In this document: positions 52,527-60,431 of the stretch, one piece after another
Position numbering within the stretch: position 1 is the stretch's first letter
Layout of the letters: every line of letters starts with the position of its first letter
Made by a program: the position numbers and the translations under genes
NCBI GenBank assembly: GCA_947258785.1
Contig: CAMYJT010000012.1
Coordinates: forward strand, 1 to 64,000
From: an uncultured Gammaproteobacteria bacterium
GTDB lineage: Bacteria > Pseudomonadota > Gammaproteobacteria > Arenicellales > JAANXG01
DNA length: 64,000 bases
Reading direction: 5' to 3'
The notes under the pieces: generated by a model
Told to the model about the DNA's origin: nothing
Seen by the model: only the letters and a program-made list of their open reading frames with translations
Database searches by the model: none

Positions 52527-54491
52527 ATGGCTGAAGAATATGGTTTCGGTAATCCGGAAATCGTCGAAGAGGAAGTAGATATCCTCATCATTGGTGGTGG
52601 CATGGCCGCCTGCGGCGCGGCGTTTGAATTAGGCCGCTGGCTCGACAAGGTGCCGGATCTCAAGATCAAATTGGTCGACAAGGCAGCGGTCGACCGTTCG
52701 GGCGCGGTGGCGCAGGGATTGTCGGCGATCAACACCTACATGGGTGAGAACGATCCCGCCGATTACGTCCGTTATGTGCGTGGCGATCTCATGGGCATCA
52801 TCCGCGAGGACCTGGTGTACGACGTGGGCCGCCACGTGGACGATTCGGTGCACAACTTCGAGGAATGGGGGTTGCCGATATGGAAGCAAAAGGGTGACGA
52901 AGGCAAGAAGCTGACCGAAGGCGGCAAACCCGTGCGATCCGGGCGCTGGCAGATCATGATCAACGGTGAATCCTACAAGTGGATCGTGGCCGAGGCCGCG
53001 AAGAAGGCGTTGGGCATAGATCGGATACAGGAACGCGTGTTCATCGTGCGCCTGGTCACCGACAAGAATGACCCGCAGCGCGTGGCCGGAGCCGCCGGCT
53101 TCAGTGTCCGCGACGACAAGCTGTTTATCTACAAGTTCAAGGCCTGCCTGCTCGTCGCCGGTGGCGCGGTAAACGTTTTCCGCCCACGCTCGGTGGGTGA
53201 AGGCACCGGCCGTGCCTGGTATCCGGTGTGGAACGCCGGCTCCACCTACGCTATGGCCGCCGAGTGCGGGGCCGAGTTGACGCTGATGGAGAACCGGTTC
53301 GTGCCCGCCCGCTTCAAGGACGGCTACGGACCGGTGGGCGCGTGGTTCCTGCTGTTCAAGGCCAAGGCCATGAATGCATTCGGCGAAGATTATCAGGAAA
53401 AGAACTACTCGATACTGGCGGACAATAAATACGATACCTACGCCGATGGGATGAAGATGGGAACCTGCCTGCGTAATCACCTGATGATGAAGGAGATGCG
53501 GGAAGGCCGGGGACCGATCCTGATGGATACGCCGAGCGCCATGGCAAAACTGGCGGAAACCATGACTCCCAAAGAGGTCAAGCACCTCGAGGCAGAGGCC
53601 TGGGAAGATTTCCTCGACATGACCATTGGTCAGTGCGGTGTGTGGGCCGGGGAGAACATCGAGCCGGACAAAGAGATGTCCGAATTGATGCCCACCGAGC
53701 CGTACCTGCTCGGTTCCCACGCCGGTTGCGCCGGGATTTGGGTGTCCGGTCCTGAGGACATTCCAGGGACCCCCGATTATTACCACTGGGGCTACAATCG
53801 GATGACCACCGTCCACGGCCTGTTCACCGCTGGCGATGGCGTCGGCGCCTCCGGCCACAAGTTCTCCTCCGGTTCGCACTCCGAGGGCCGCATTGCGGCC
53901 AAGGCCATGGTGAAATTCGTACTGGACAACAAGGACTGGCAACCCGAGATGTCGCGCACCGTGGACGAATTGGTGGAAGAGATATACCGACCGGTGCGGA
54001 CCTTCCTCGAACACAAGGACTACACGACGGCGATTGACGTAAATCCGCATTACATCACGCCGAAAATGCTGCAGTTCCGTCTCCAGAAGATCATGGACGA
54101 ATACGTCGCCGGAGTGTCGACCTGGTATCAGACTAATGCAAAGATGCTGGAGATCGCCGAGAAGAAATTGGTAATGATCCGGGAGGACGCCCAGAAGATG
54201 CGCGCCAAGGACCTCCACGAGCTGCTGCGGGCGTGGGAGAACTATCATCGCATCCTGGCCGCTGAGGCGCACATGCGCCACATCCAGTTCCGTGAGGAGA
54301 CCCGTTATCCGGGTTACTACTACCGGATGGACTTTCTGGATCTGGACGACGACAACTGGAAGTGCTTCGTGAACTCCACTTACGATCGTGACACCGGCGA
54401 ATGGTCCCTGAAGAAGGTGCCGTACAAACAGCTGGTGAAGCACGGCGAAGGCGAGCCCGCGGGGCTTGCGCGCGACGGCAGTCCGGTGTAA
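52527..54491 (+). CDS. aprA: Adenylylsulfate reductase alpha subunit
   Basis: AprA is the FAD-containing catalytic subunit that binds APS or AMP plus sulfite. The 654-residue protein has the FAD motif VDILIIGGGMAACGAAFELG, DKAAVDRSGAVAQGLSAINT, NFEEWGLPIWKQKGDEGKKL, GEGTGRAWYPVWNAGSTYAM, HAGCAGIWVSGPEDIPGTPD, and the C-terminal RYPGYYYRMDFLDLDDDNWK. Length and motifs are those of the canonical enzyme. GAGGAAG lies before the ATG. Downstream is an intrinsic terminator. No sat, aprM, qmoABC or dsr gene is in the window, so the electron-acceptor module must be elsewhere. Confidence 0.98.
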   Translation: MAEEYGFGNPEIVEEEVDILIIGGGMAACGAAFELGRWLDKVPDLKIKLVDKAAVDRSGAVAQGLSAINTYMGENDPADYVRYVRGDLMGIIREDLVYDVGRHVDDSVHNFEEWGLPIWKQKGDEGKKLTEGGKPVRSGRWQIMINGESYKWIVAEAAKKALGIDRIQERVFIVRLVTDKNDPQRVAGAAGFSVRDDKLFIYKFKACLLVAGGAVNVFRPRSVGEGTGRAWYPVWNAGSTYAMAAECGAELTLMENRFVPARFKDGYGPVGAWFLLFKAKAMNAFGEDYQEKNYSILADNKYDTYADGMKMGTCLRNHLMMKEMREGRGPILMDTPSAMAKLAETMTPKEVKHLEAEAWEDFLDMTIGQCGVWAGENIEPDKEMSELMPTEPYLLGSHAGCAGIWVSGPEDIPGTPDYYHWGYNRMTTVHGLFTAGDGVGASGHKFSSGSHSEGRIAAKAMVKFVLDNKDWQPEMSRTVDELVEEIYRPVRTFLEHKDYTTAIDVNPHYITPKMLQFRLQKIMDEYVAGVSTWYQTNAKMLEIAEKKLVMIREDAQKMRAKDLHELLRAWENYHRILAAEAHMRHIQFREETRYPGYYYRMDFLDLDDDNWKCFVNSTYDRDTGEWSLKKVPYKQLVKHGEGEPAGLARDGSPV

Positions 54492-54515
54492 GCGCCGCTG
54501 GCACTGGGAAAGACG

Positions 54516-54551
54516 AAAGGGTCGGACACCGCTAGGTGCCCGGCCCTTTTT
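54516..54551 (+). terminator. Intrinsic terminator of aprBA
   Basis: GGGTCGG and CCGGCCC, extended by CACC-GGTG around a GCTA loop, form a long stem followed by TTTTT. It begins about 25 bases after the aprA stop. Confidence 0.9.
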
Positions 54552-54600
54552 ATTGCTGGCCGGGAAATGGCGCTTGTTTGCGGTGTCGACTTGTCCGATC

Positions 54601-54638
54601 AAATATGCGGTCAGAGTCATGACTCTGACCCCATATTT
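54601..54638. repeat. REP-like 38-base palindrome
   Basis: AAATATG, a mismatched C, GGTCAGAGTC and then the exact mirror arms form a near-perfect 19-bp inverted repeat without a loop. GGTCAGAGTC arms of this kind are common in gammaproteobacterial intergenic palindromes spread by REP-associated tyrosine transposases. No such transposase is in the window. A degenerate relative lies at 6085-6124. Confidence 0.8.
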
Positions 54639-54732
54639 CCTCTTTATTGTCCCGATCCGGAATCCTTGGTGCCCGATGCGGGTTAATTACACCCATCTGG
54701 TACTATAGCTCCATATACGCCGGAGGCCCGCA

Positions 54733-55602
54733 ATGGCTATCGACGAGTTGAAGAAGATCAAAGACGACGTACCATTCTCCAGTCCCGTGGACCCGGTGGA
54801 ACTGGGTCCGGACGATGAAATACAGTTTCGCTGTCATCGGGACATTGCTTGTTTCAATGCCTGCTGTAAGAACATCGACATCCAATTGACACCCTATGAC
54901 ATAGTGCGTTTGAAGCGGCGCCTGGAGCTCAGTTCCTCCGAATTCGTCGGCCGGCACACCACGCCGTTCCCTATGGACCATCACGATGTCCCAGGTCTCA
55001 AACTGAACACCAAGCCAGGCACCAGCGAGTGCGTCTTTATGACCGAGGAGGGGTGCAGTGTTTACGAAGATCGTCCCGCCGCCTGCCGTTATTACGCTTT
55101 GGGCAGCATGGGCGTGCGCAAGAAGGACAGCGCCCAGGTAGATGACATCTATTTCATCGTGAAGGAAGACCACTGCCTGGGCCACCAGGAGCCCCGAACC
55201 CTAACCGTGCGCGAATACCGGTCCGAACAGGGCTGCGACGAATACGATCAGCACAATCGCGAGTGGCGTGACATCATACTGAAGAAGCGCTCGAGCGGAC
55301 CTACCGTCGGCGCGCCCTCGGAACGCAGCCTGCAGCTGTTCGATATGTGCAGTTATGACATAGACAGCTTCCGCGAGTTTATTCAGACCGAAGGGTTCGG
55401 CGATATATTCGATCTCGACCCGCGGACGATGCAAGACCTTCTGGCCGATGAGGATGAACTGCAGCAGTTCGCATTCCGATTCCTCAAGCAGGTGTTTTTC
55501 GGAGTCATGACCATCCCCGTCAAGGAGGGCGCGCGGGAGCGGCGCATCGCCCAGAGCCGCAGGCTGCGGGAAAGACTGCGTGAGATGTCGGAGGACGAAT
55601 GA
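54733..55602 (+). CDS. YkgJ-type cysteine-cluster protein
   Basis: The 289-residue protein has an N-terminal CxxCxxCC-like cluster (FRCHRDIACFNACCKNID) and a second group TSECVFMTEEGCSVYEDRP followed by AACRYYALG, as in YkgJ/UPF0153 proteins that bind zinc or an iron-sulfur cluster. A further His/Cys pair (EDHCLGHQEP) and a helical, charged C-terminal part of about 100 residues distinguish it. It is longer than plain YkgJ. The role is unknown. It lies downstream of aprBA past the terminator. Confidence 0.85.
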   Translation: MAIDELKKIKDDVPFSSPVDPVELGPDDEIQFRCHRDIACFNACCKNIDIQLTPYDIVRLKRRLELSSSEFVGRHTTPFPMDHHDVPGLKLNTKPGTSECVFMTEEGCSVYEDRPAACRYYALGSMGVRKKDSAQVDDIYFIVKEDHCLGHQEPRTLTVREYRSEQGCDEYDQHNREWRDIILKKRSSGPTVGAPSERSLQLFDMCSYDIDSFREFIQTEGFGDIFDLDPRTMQDLLADEDELQQFAFRFLKQVFFGVMTIPVKEGARERRIAQSRRLRERLREMSEDE

Positions 55603-55604
55603 CG

Positions 55605-55979
55605 TTAGGCGACTTTGTCGACGGTAACTCGGTCGCCGTACCGGGCCGCCTTCAGCGCTGTGACCGGATCCAGACTGCGGCCCCAGATGTTGGTTCTCGC
55701 CGCTAACCGAATCTCGTCACCCCGCGATACCGGGGTTTTGCCGAAACCGATCGCAATGGCGTCGCCCTCGACCCAAAAGGCCAGGTCGCCTGCGTCCACG
55801 ACGTCCTTGGCATCCGGCTCCAGAGACACCTGGACCGGCGTTGTGAAATACACTTCGTCGCCCCAGGTTCGGGCCTCGGATTGAAACGGCAGAGACCGGT
55901 AGATGGCGTCGGCGGTGGGTGTGTCGTACAACTGGGCGGTCAGCACAACGGGGCCGACGGTGATGGACAATTTTCTCAT
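55605..55979 (-). CDS. Cyclophilin-like fold protein (TM1367 type)
   Basis: The 124-residue protein resembles the TM1367/DUF3830-like cyclophilin-fold family: LSITVGPVVLTAQLYDTPTA, AIYRSLPFQSEARTWGDEVY, AGDLAFWVEGDAIAIGFGKT and ISRGDEIRLAARTNIWGR-like sequence. These small beta-barrel proteins have no established isomerase activity. ATG 55979 (MRKLSITV) fits the family N-terminus. The open frame extends to 56036. It is convergent with the YkgJ-type gene (two bases between stops) and divergent from the phosphoesterase gene. Confidence 0.8.
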   Translation of the reverse strand: MRKLSITVGPVVLTAQLYDTPTADAIYRSLPFQSEARTWGDEVYFTTPVQVSLEPDAKDVVDAGDLAFWVEGDAIAIGFGKTPVSRGDEIRLAARTNIWGRSLDPVTALKAARYGDRVTVDKVA

Positions 55980-56051
55980 GGTTGACGATCGATCTCGGAT
56001 CCGGGATGTTCGCACACCATAACACAGCCTAATCACGACAGCCGAAGCGAT

Positions 56052-56594
56052 ATGTCAAGCATCACCCGGGTTGCGATCGTGTCCGACACGCACGGATTTC
56101 TAGACCCCAGGGTTGCCGAATCGGTGCGCGAATGTGATATCGCCGTCCACGCCGGTGACATCATGGGTGCCGAGGTGTTGTTGGCCCTTCAGCCCCGCAG
56201 CGGAGCGGTTTATCCGGTGCTGGGCAACAACGATGTCCCGGAGAAATGGCCCGTCGATGAACACGATACGCTGATGGCGATCCCGGAGCAGTGCGCGGTC
56301 GACCTGCCGGGCGGCACCTTAGCGGTTGAGCACGGACACCGCATTTGGGACACCCGGAACTATCACCGGCGGCTGCGGCAGAAACACGCTTACGCACGGG
56401 CGGTGGTCTTCGGTCACACCCACAACCGGGTGTGCGACACGCAGGCGGTGCCGTGGGTGTTGAATCCGGGTGCTGCCGGCCGCGTCCGCACCAAAGGAGG
56501 GCCGTCGTTCATGATCCTGCACGCGGGGGCCTTGCGCTGGCGCATCGAACGGATCTGTTTTGAACCGCTGCGTCAGCGCGAATGCAAAGATTAA
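56052..56594 (+). CDS. YfcE-type metallophosphoesterase
   Basis: The 180-residue protein has all the calcineurin-like metal motifs: VAIVSDTHGFLD (D-x-H), AVHAGDIMG (GD), PVLGNNDVPEKW (GNND), VEHGHRIW (GH) and AVVFGHTHNRV (GHTH). It belongs to the YfcE/MJ0936 group of small phosphodiesterases with unknown physiological substrate. It overlaps the start of the following small gene by 13 bases, so the two are likely co-expressed. Confidence 0.92.
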   Translation: MSSITRVAIVSDTHGFLDPRVAESVRECDIAVHAGDIMGAEVLLALQPRSGAVYPVLGNNDVPEKWPVDEHDTLMAIPEQCAVDLPGGTLAVEHGHRIWDTRNYHRRLRQKHAYARAVVFGHTHNRVCDTQAVPWVLNPGAAGRVRTKGGPSFMILHAGALRWRIERICFEPLRQRECKD

Positions 56595-56896
56595 CCTCGC
56601 GCCTCAACCGGCGCCTGGCGCGCCAAGCCCAGAGACAGATGACTAAGGTCGGTCTAGGCGTTTCGGCGGCCGCAGTACAGCGTCTGGAGGGCATGATCCG
56701 CAAAGGCGTGGCGCGTATGGGCACCCAGGGGGTGCTGGAGAACGAGGCGCAGATACGGCTCGCTGAAGACAACCTGCGCCGGTTGGCGTCTCAGCTCGTG
56801 AAGGTGGCCGAAGAGCACCGGACCTTTCCCAACGCCGACGAGCATGCGCTGGACGTCACGTTGCAGAAATTGTGTCCGTTGTGGCCTTATTGCTAG
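56582..56896 (+). CDS. Small basic protein of unknown function
   Basis: The 104-residue protein is rich in Arg/Gln/Leu (RLNRRLARQAQRQMTKVGLG) and mainly helical. It has a middle segment AVQRLEGMIRKGVARMGTQG and an unusual C-terminus LQKLCPLWPYC with two cysteines. I do not recognise a family. It overlaps the phosphoesterase gene by 13 bases and ends 28 bases before the exonuclease gene, so it is probably part of a three-gene unit. A role in nucleic-acid handling is possible from context and charge only. Confidence 0.55.
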   Translation: MQRLTSRLNRRLARQAQRQMTKVGLGVSAAAVQRLEGMIRKGVARMGTQGVLENEAQIRLAEDNLRRLASQLVKVAEEHRTFPNADEHALDVTLQKLCPLWPYC

Positions 56897-56924
56897 TTTG
56901 TCTTGCCGACCGAAACGATCCCAG

Positions 56925-57827
56925 ATGCCCGACGAGCACAAAGACCTCTATCTGATTGACGCCAGCATCTACATCTTTCGGGCCTGGTTTTCGCTGCCGG
57001 ACAGCTTGAGCGCCGAGGACGGCTCGCCGGTGAACGCCGTGTATGGCTACCTCCGATTTCTGACCGAGTTGGTCGAACAGGCCGCCCCGGTGTACATGGC
57101 GGTGGCGTTCGATGAGAGCCTGACTGAATCGTTTCGCAACGATCTGTATCCGGACTACAAGGCCAACAGAGAGCTGCCGCCACCAGATCTGGAGCGGCAA
57201 TTCGAGGCGTGCCAGGCCCTCACCCGGGCGCTGGGCATTCCGAGCTATTGTCACCGCCAATTCGAAGCCGACGACCTCATCGCCACCCTCGCTCATCAGA
57301 TGCGCGCCCACGGATTTCGGAATATTGTGGTCAGCGGCGACAAGGACATGGCGCAAATACTCAGCGGGCCGGACCTCTGGTGGGATTACGCGAAGGGGCA
57401 GACATTGGACACCGAAGGTGTAATGCGGCGGTTCGGGGTCCGCAGTGAGCAGTTGAGTGACTACCTGGCGCTGGTAGGTGACTCTGTGGACAACATCCCC
57501 GGTGTGCCGGGCGTCGGTCCCAAGACCGCTGTGCGCCTGTTGCGGCTGTATCCGGATTTAGAGACCGTCTACCGGAACGTCGACCAGGTCCGTCAACTCG
57601 CCATCCGCGGGGCCAGCCGTATTGCGGACCACTTGACGGCCAATCGCGAGCAGGTATTCCTGTGGCGCCGATTGGCGACGGTGGCCCGCGACGCACCGGT
57701 GCAGGCCACCGATGAGCGGCTCCGGATCGGCAGCCCCGATGAGGCGGCGCTCGGCCGTCTGGTCCAATGGCTGACGCGCGGAGACGGCTACGTCGAACGA
57801 CTCAAGGCGGGGCTGGCGGCGAATTGA
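56925..57827 (+). CDS. Stand-alone 5'-3' exonuclease (Pol I 5'-nuclease-like)
   Basis: The 300-residue protein is the 5'-nuclease domain of the DNA polymerase I/FEN family without a polymerase. It has DLYLIDASIYIFRAWFSLPD, AVAFDESLTESFRNDLYPDY with KANRE, FEADDLIATLA, VVSGDKDMAQIL, and the helix-hairpin region GDSVDNIPGVPGVGPKTAVR. The metal-binding Asp residues are in place. It is longer than ExoIX/Xni and closer to the PolA N-terminal domain. It may assist Okazaki-fragment or repair processing. ATG 56925 is set by homology. It is followed by exeA after 60 bases. Confidence 0.9.
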   Translation: MPDEHKDLYLIDASIYIFRAWFSLPDSLSAEDGSPVNAVYGYLRFLTELVEQAAPVYMAVAFDESLTESFRNDLYPDYKANRELPPPDLERQFEACQALTRALGIPSYCHRQFEADDLIATLAHQMRAHGFRNIVVSGDKDMAQILSGPDLWWDYAKGQTLDTEGVMRRFGVRSEQLSDYLALVGDSVDNIPGVPGVGPKTAVRLLRLYPDLETVYRNVDQVRQLAIRGASRIADHLTANREQVFLWRRLATVARDAPVQATDERLRIGSPDEAALGRLVQWLTRGDGYVERLKAGLAAN

Positions 57828-57888
57828 CTATTCCTCGTCCCGCCGTTACTCATTATATAATCCAACGCCGGGATCTAAGCTTGTAACC

Positions 57889-59739
57889 ATGTACGCGGCC
57901 TACTTCGGTCTTATAGAAGCACCATTCTCCATCGCGCCGGATCCGCGCTATCTGTACTTGAGCGACCGGCACCGCGAGGCGATGGCCCATCTGTTATACG
58001 GAATTCGCCAGGCCGGCGGTTTCGTGCAGCTCACCGGCGAGGTCGGCACCGGCAAGACTACCTTGTGCCGATGCCTGTTGTCTCAGCTTCCGGACGACGT
58101 GGACGTCGCCTTGCTGCTGAACCCACAGCTCGACGGCGGTCAGCTTTTGGCCGCGATCTGTGATGAGTTGACCATCGACTATCCCAAAGACAGCTCGTCG
58201 CGGCAGTTGCTCGACATACTGAACGAGCATCTTTTGCGGCGGTTCGCCGAGGGCCGGCATACGGTCCTCATCGTCGATGAAGCGCAGCTGTTGCCCAGAC
58301 AAGTACTGGAGCAGATTCGGCTGCTCACCAATCTCGAGACGACTAAGCAAAAACTGTTGCAGATCATTCTGTTCGGCCAACCCGAGTTGAATCGGTCGCT
58401 GCAGCGCAAGGACCTGCGTCAGTTGGCCCAGCGCATCACGGCCCGTTACCACCTCGAACCGTTGTCGTCGCGTGAGACCCGGGAGTACATCCGGTACCGG
58501 TTGGGTGTCGCAGGATGCCAGCAGCCGCTGTTCGGCGAGGGCGCGCTCATTCAGGTGCATCGTCACGCCGGGGGCATTCCACGGTTGATCAACGTCATCT
58601 GTGATCGGGCGCTGCTGGGTGCGTACTCCCAAGACCGGTCCACCGTCAACGCGGCGACGGTCCGACAGGCCGCTCACGAGGTGCTCGGTGGCCGGACCGG
58701 TACGCGCTGGGCGGTCCGTTGGATCTGGGCGCCGGTGCTTGCGGTGCTGGCGGCGGCATTATTGGTGACGGTTTACGACCCCATCGGTGGGCTGCGTACA
58801 GAACCCACGCTGACGGCCGCGGCGCCCGCCGAGGACCAAGCCGCGGCGGTGGCGACGCCGCAGACGCAATTGCCGCCCGCGCCTGCCGACCAACAAGCGG
58901 GGGCGGAGGATGAAGCTGAGTCGCCGCAATTACCGGGCCCGACAGAGCCGGACGTGGTGAATACCGAACCCGGTGTCACCGAGCCTGCGCCCACCGCCGA
59001 ATTGGAACGCAACGAGACGGCGCGGGAAGTAGTGGTGGTCGATGACACCCGGACGCCGCACCGGCTCACGCACGTCATGGCCGGCGCGGATACCGCCTCC
59101 TTGTCAACCATGCTCCGGGAGACTGCCGCTGTCAGTGGCAGGGTGGAGGCCTTCAGTCGTCTGACCGAACTCTGGGGGCGGCGTACCCGTCTGCGGGGTG
59201 ACGAACAACCATGCTTGGAAATCGCGCGCTTGGGGTTACAGTGCCTCCACCAATTCGGTACCTGGGATCAGCTGCGGGATTTCAATCGTGCGGCGGTAAT
59301 CGTGCTGCGGGGTGAGAATGGCTTGGTGCACTACCCGGTCCTCATCCGGCTCGACAAGCATCGAGCGACCCTGGACTTTAACGGCGAGCAGGTGGCTTAC
59401 CCGATCGCCGAGATCGACCGGTATTGGACCGGCGATTATTGGTTGTTGTGGCGGCCGCCCCCCTATCGCAGCCAGCAGTTGGCGTACAGGGACCGGGGCG
59501 CCGATGTGTTGTGGCTGCGGCGTGCCTTGAGGCGTGTGCCCGATGCAACGCAGGGTGCGCAGGCCGTGAATGTCGAGAAAGCGGATTTCGACTCGGAGTT
59601 GTTGCTGCACGTCGTCGGATTTCAGCGCCGTCATGACCTGGAGGCGGACGGGATCGTCGGGCTCAATACCTTGATGCGCCTGAACACGGTGCTCGACGGC
59701 GACGAATTGCCGTTGTTGGCGGGCCCGCCAGCCGGCTGA
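57889..59739 (+). CDS. ExeA/GspA-like AAA ATPase with peptidoglycan-binding domain
   Basis: The 616-residue inner-membrane protein has a cytosolic AAA domain (Walker A GEVGTGKTTLCRCLL, Walker B HTVLIVDEAQLLPRQ, LIVFGQPELN-like sensor, GGIPRLINVICDRALL). Next come one membrane helix near 285-305 (APVLAVLAAALLVTV) and a Pro/Glu/Ala-rich periplasmic linker. The C-terminal domains have LRDFNRAAVIVLRGENGLVH and a peptidoglycan-binding repeat (LHVVGFQRRHDLEADGIVGL, NTLMRLN). ExeA with ExeB helps insert the type II secretin through the peptidoglycan. The gspB-like gene follows after one base. No other gsp genes are nearby. Confidence 0.92.
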   Translation: MYAAYFGLIEAPFSIAPDPRYLYLSDRHREAMAHLLYGIRQAGGFVQLTGEVGTGKTTLCRCLLSQLPDDVDVALLLNPQLDGGQLLAAICDELTIDYPKDSSSRQLLDILNEHLLRRFAEGRHTVLIVDEAQLLPRQVLEQIRLLTNLETTKQKLLQIILFGQPELNRSLQRKDLRQLAQRITARYHLEPLSSRETREYIRYRLGVAGCQQPLFGEGALIQVHRHAGGIPRLINVICDRALLGAYSQDRSTVNAATVRQAAHEVLGGRTGTRWAVRWIWAPVLAVLAAALLVTVYDPIGGLRTEPTLTAAAPAEDQAAAVATPQTQLPPAPADQQAGAEDEAESPQLPGPTEPDVVNTEPGVTEPAPTAELERNETAREVVVVDDTRTPHRLTHVMAGADTASLSTMLRETAAVSGRVEAFSRLTELWGRRTRLRGDEQPCLEIARLGLQCLHQFGTWDQLRDFNRAAVIVLRGENGLVHYPVLIRLDKHRATLDFNGEQVAYPIAEIDRYWTGDYWLLWRPPPYRSQQLAYRDRGADVLWLRRALRRVPDATQGAQAVNVEKADFDSELLLHVVGFQRRHDLEADGIVGLNTLMRLNTVLDGDELPLLAGPPAG

Positions 59740-59740
59740 T

Positions 59741-60385
59741 ATGTCGTATATCCTCGATGCGTTAAAAAAATCCGAGCGGGAGCGGACCCTCGGAGCCGTT
59801 CCCACTCTGGATGCGATACAGAATTTCCCCCGCGCCCGGCGGCCGCGCCGCGCGTGGTGGCTGGCTGGCTCGCTGATCATTCTGCTCACCCTGGCGGGGG
59901 TCGGTATCTACGGTGTCGTGTTCTGGGATCGCTCGCCGGTCGAAACCACCGGGCACGGCCAGTCTGCCCTGCAGAACCCGCCGGCGGCCACCAGATCCGC
60001 CGTACCGCGTGCGGAGGTGCGGCCGGCGACGACCACGACGCGCGCGGCGCCGCAAACCCGGCCCAACCCGCAGCGCGCCGTCCCGGCGATCCCAGCCACC
60101 GCACCGCGTGCGGTGGTGCCGCAAGCTAACCGGACGCCGTCCATGGCCGGTGATTCTGTCGTACCTACCTTGGATGAGCTGGATATCGAGACCCGCCGGC
60201 AGTTGCCGACGCTGGTCGTCAACGTGGTCTCGTATGCGGAGCAACCCGGGCGGAGATTCACGATGGTCAACGAGAAGATTTATCATGAAGGTCAGCGGAT
60301 CAACGGCCAGATCAAGGTGATGGAAATCCGGCGCGAAGGCGTCGTCTTGGCGTTTCGCGGTCGGCAATTCGTCATGTCCCCGTGA
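59741..60385 (+). CDS. General secretion protein B-like (ExeB/GspB)
   Basis: The 214-residue protein has the ExeB N-terminal motif SYILDALKKSERERTLGAVP and one membrane helix (WLAGSLIILLTLAGVGIYGV) near residue 42-62. A Pro/Ala/Thr/Arg-rich periplasmic linker leads to the conserved C-terminal domain (LPTLVVNVVSYAEQPGRRFT, MVNEKIYHEGQRINGQIKVM, GVVLAFRGRQFVM). It partners the preceding ExeA-like ATPase in secretin assembly. It is convergent with ppsA across 46 bases. Confidence 0.92.
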   Translation: MSYILDALKKSERERTLGAVPTLDAIQNFPRARRPRRAWWLAGSLIILLTLAGVGIYGVVFWDRSPVETTGHGQSALQNPPAATRSAVPRAEVRPATTTTRAAPQTRPNPQRAVPAIPATAPRAVVPQANRTPSMAGDSVVPTLDELDIETRRQLPTLVVNVVSYAEQPGRRFTMVNEKIYHEGQRINGQIKVMEIRREGVVLAFRGRQFVMSP

Positions 60386-60431
60386 TGCCGGCAGGCCTCG
60401 AAACACCGCTTCGTACGGGCACCTCGCGGGA

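Noticed and set aside
52629..54620. 663-residue open frame on the minus strand opposite aprA
   Set aside because: It is a shadow of aprA. The plus-strand protein is a clear full-length AprA, and the opposite frame has no family features, being His/Gly/Val-rich as expected from the codon mirror.
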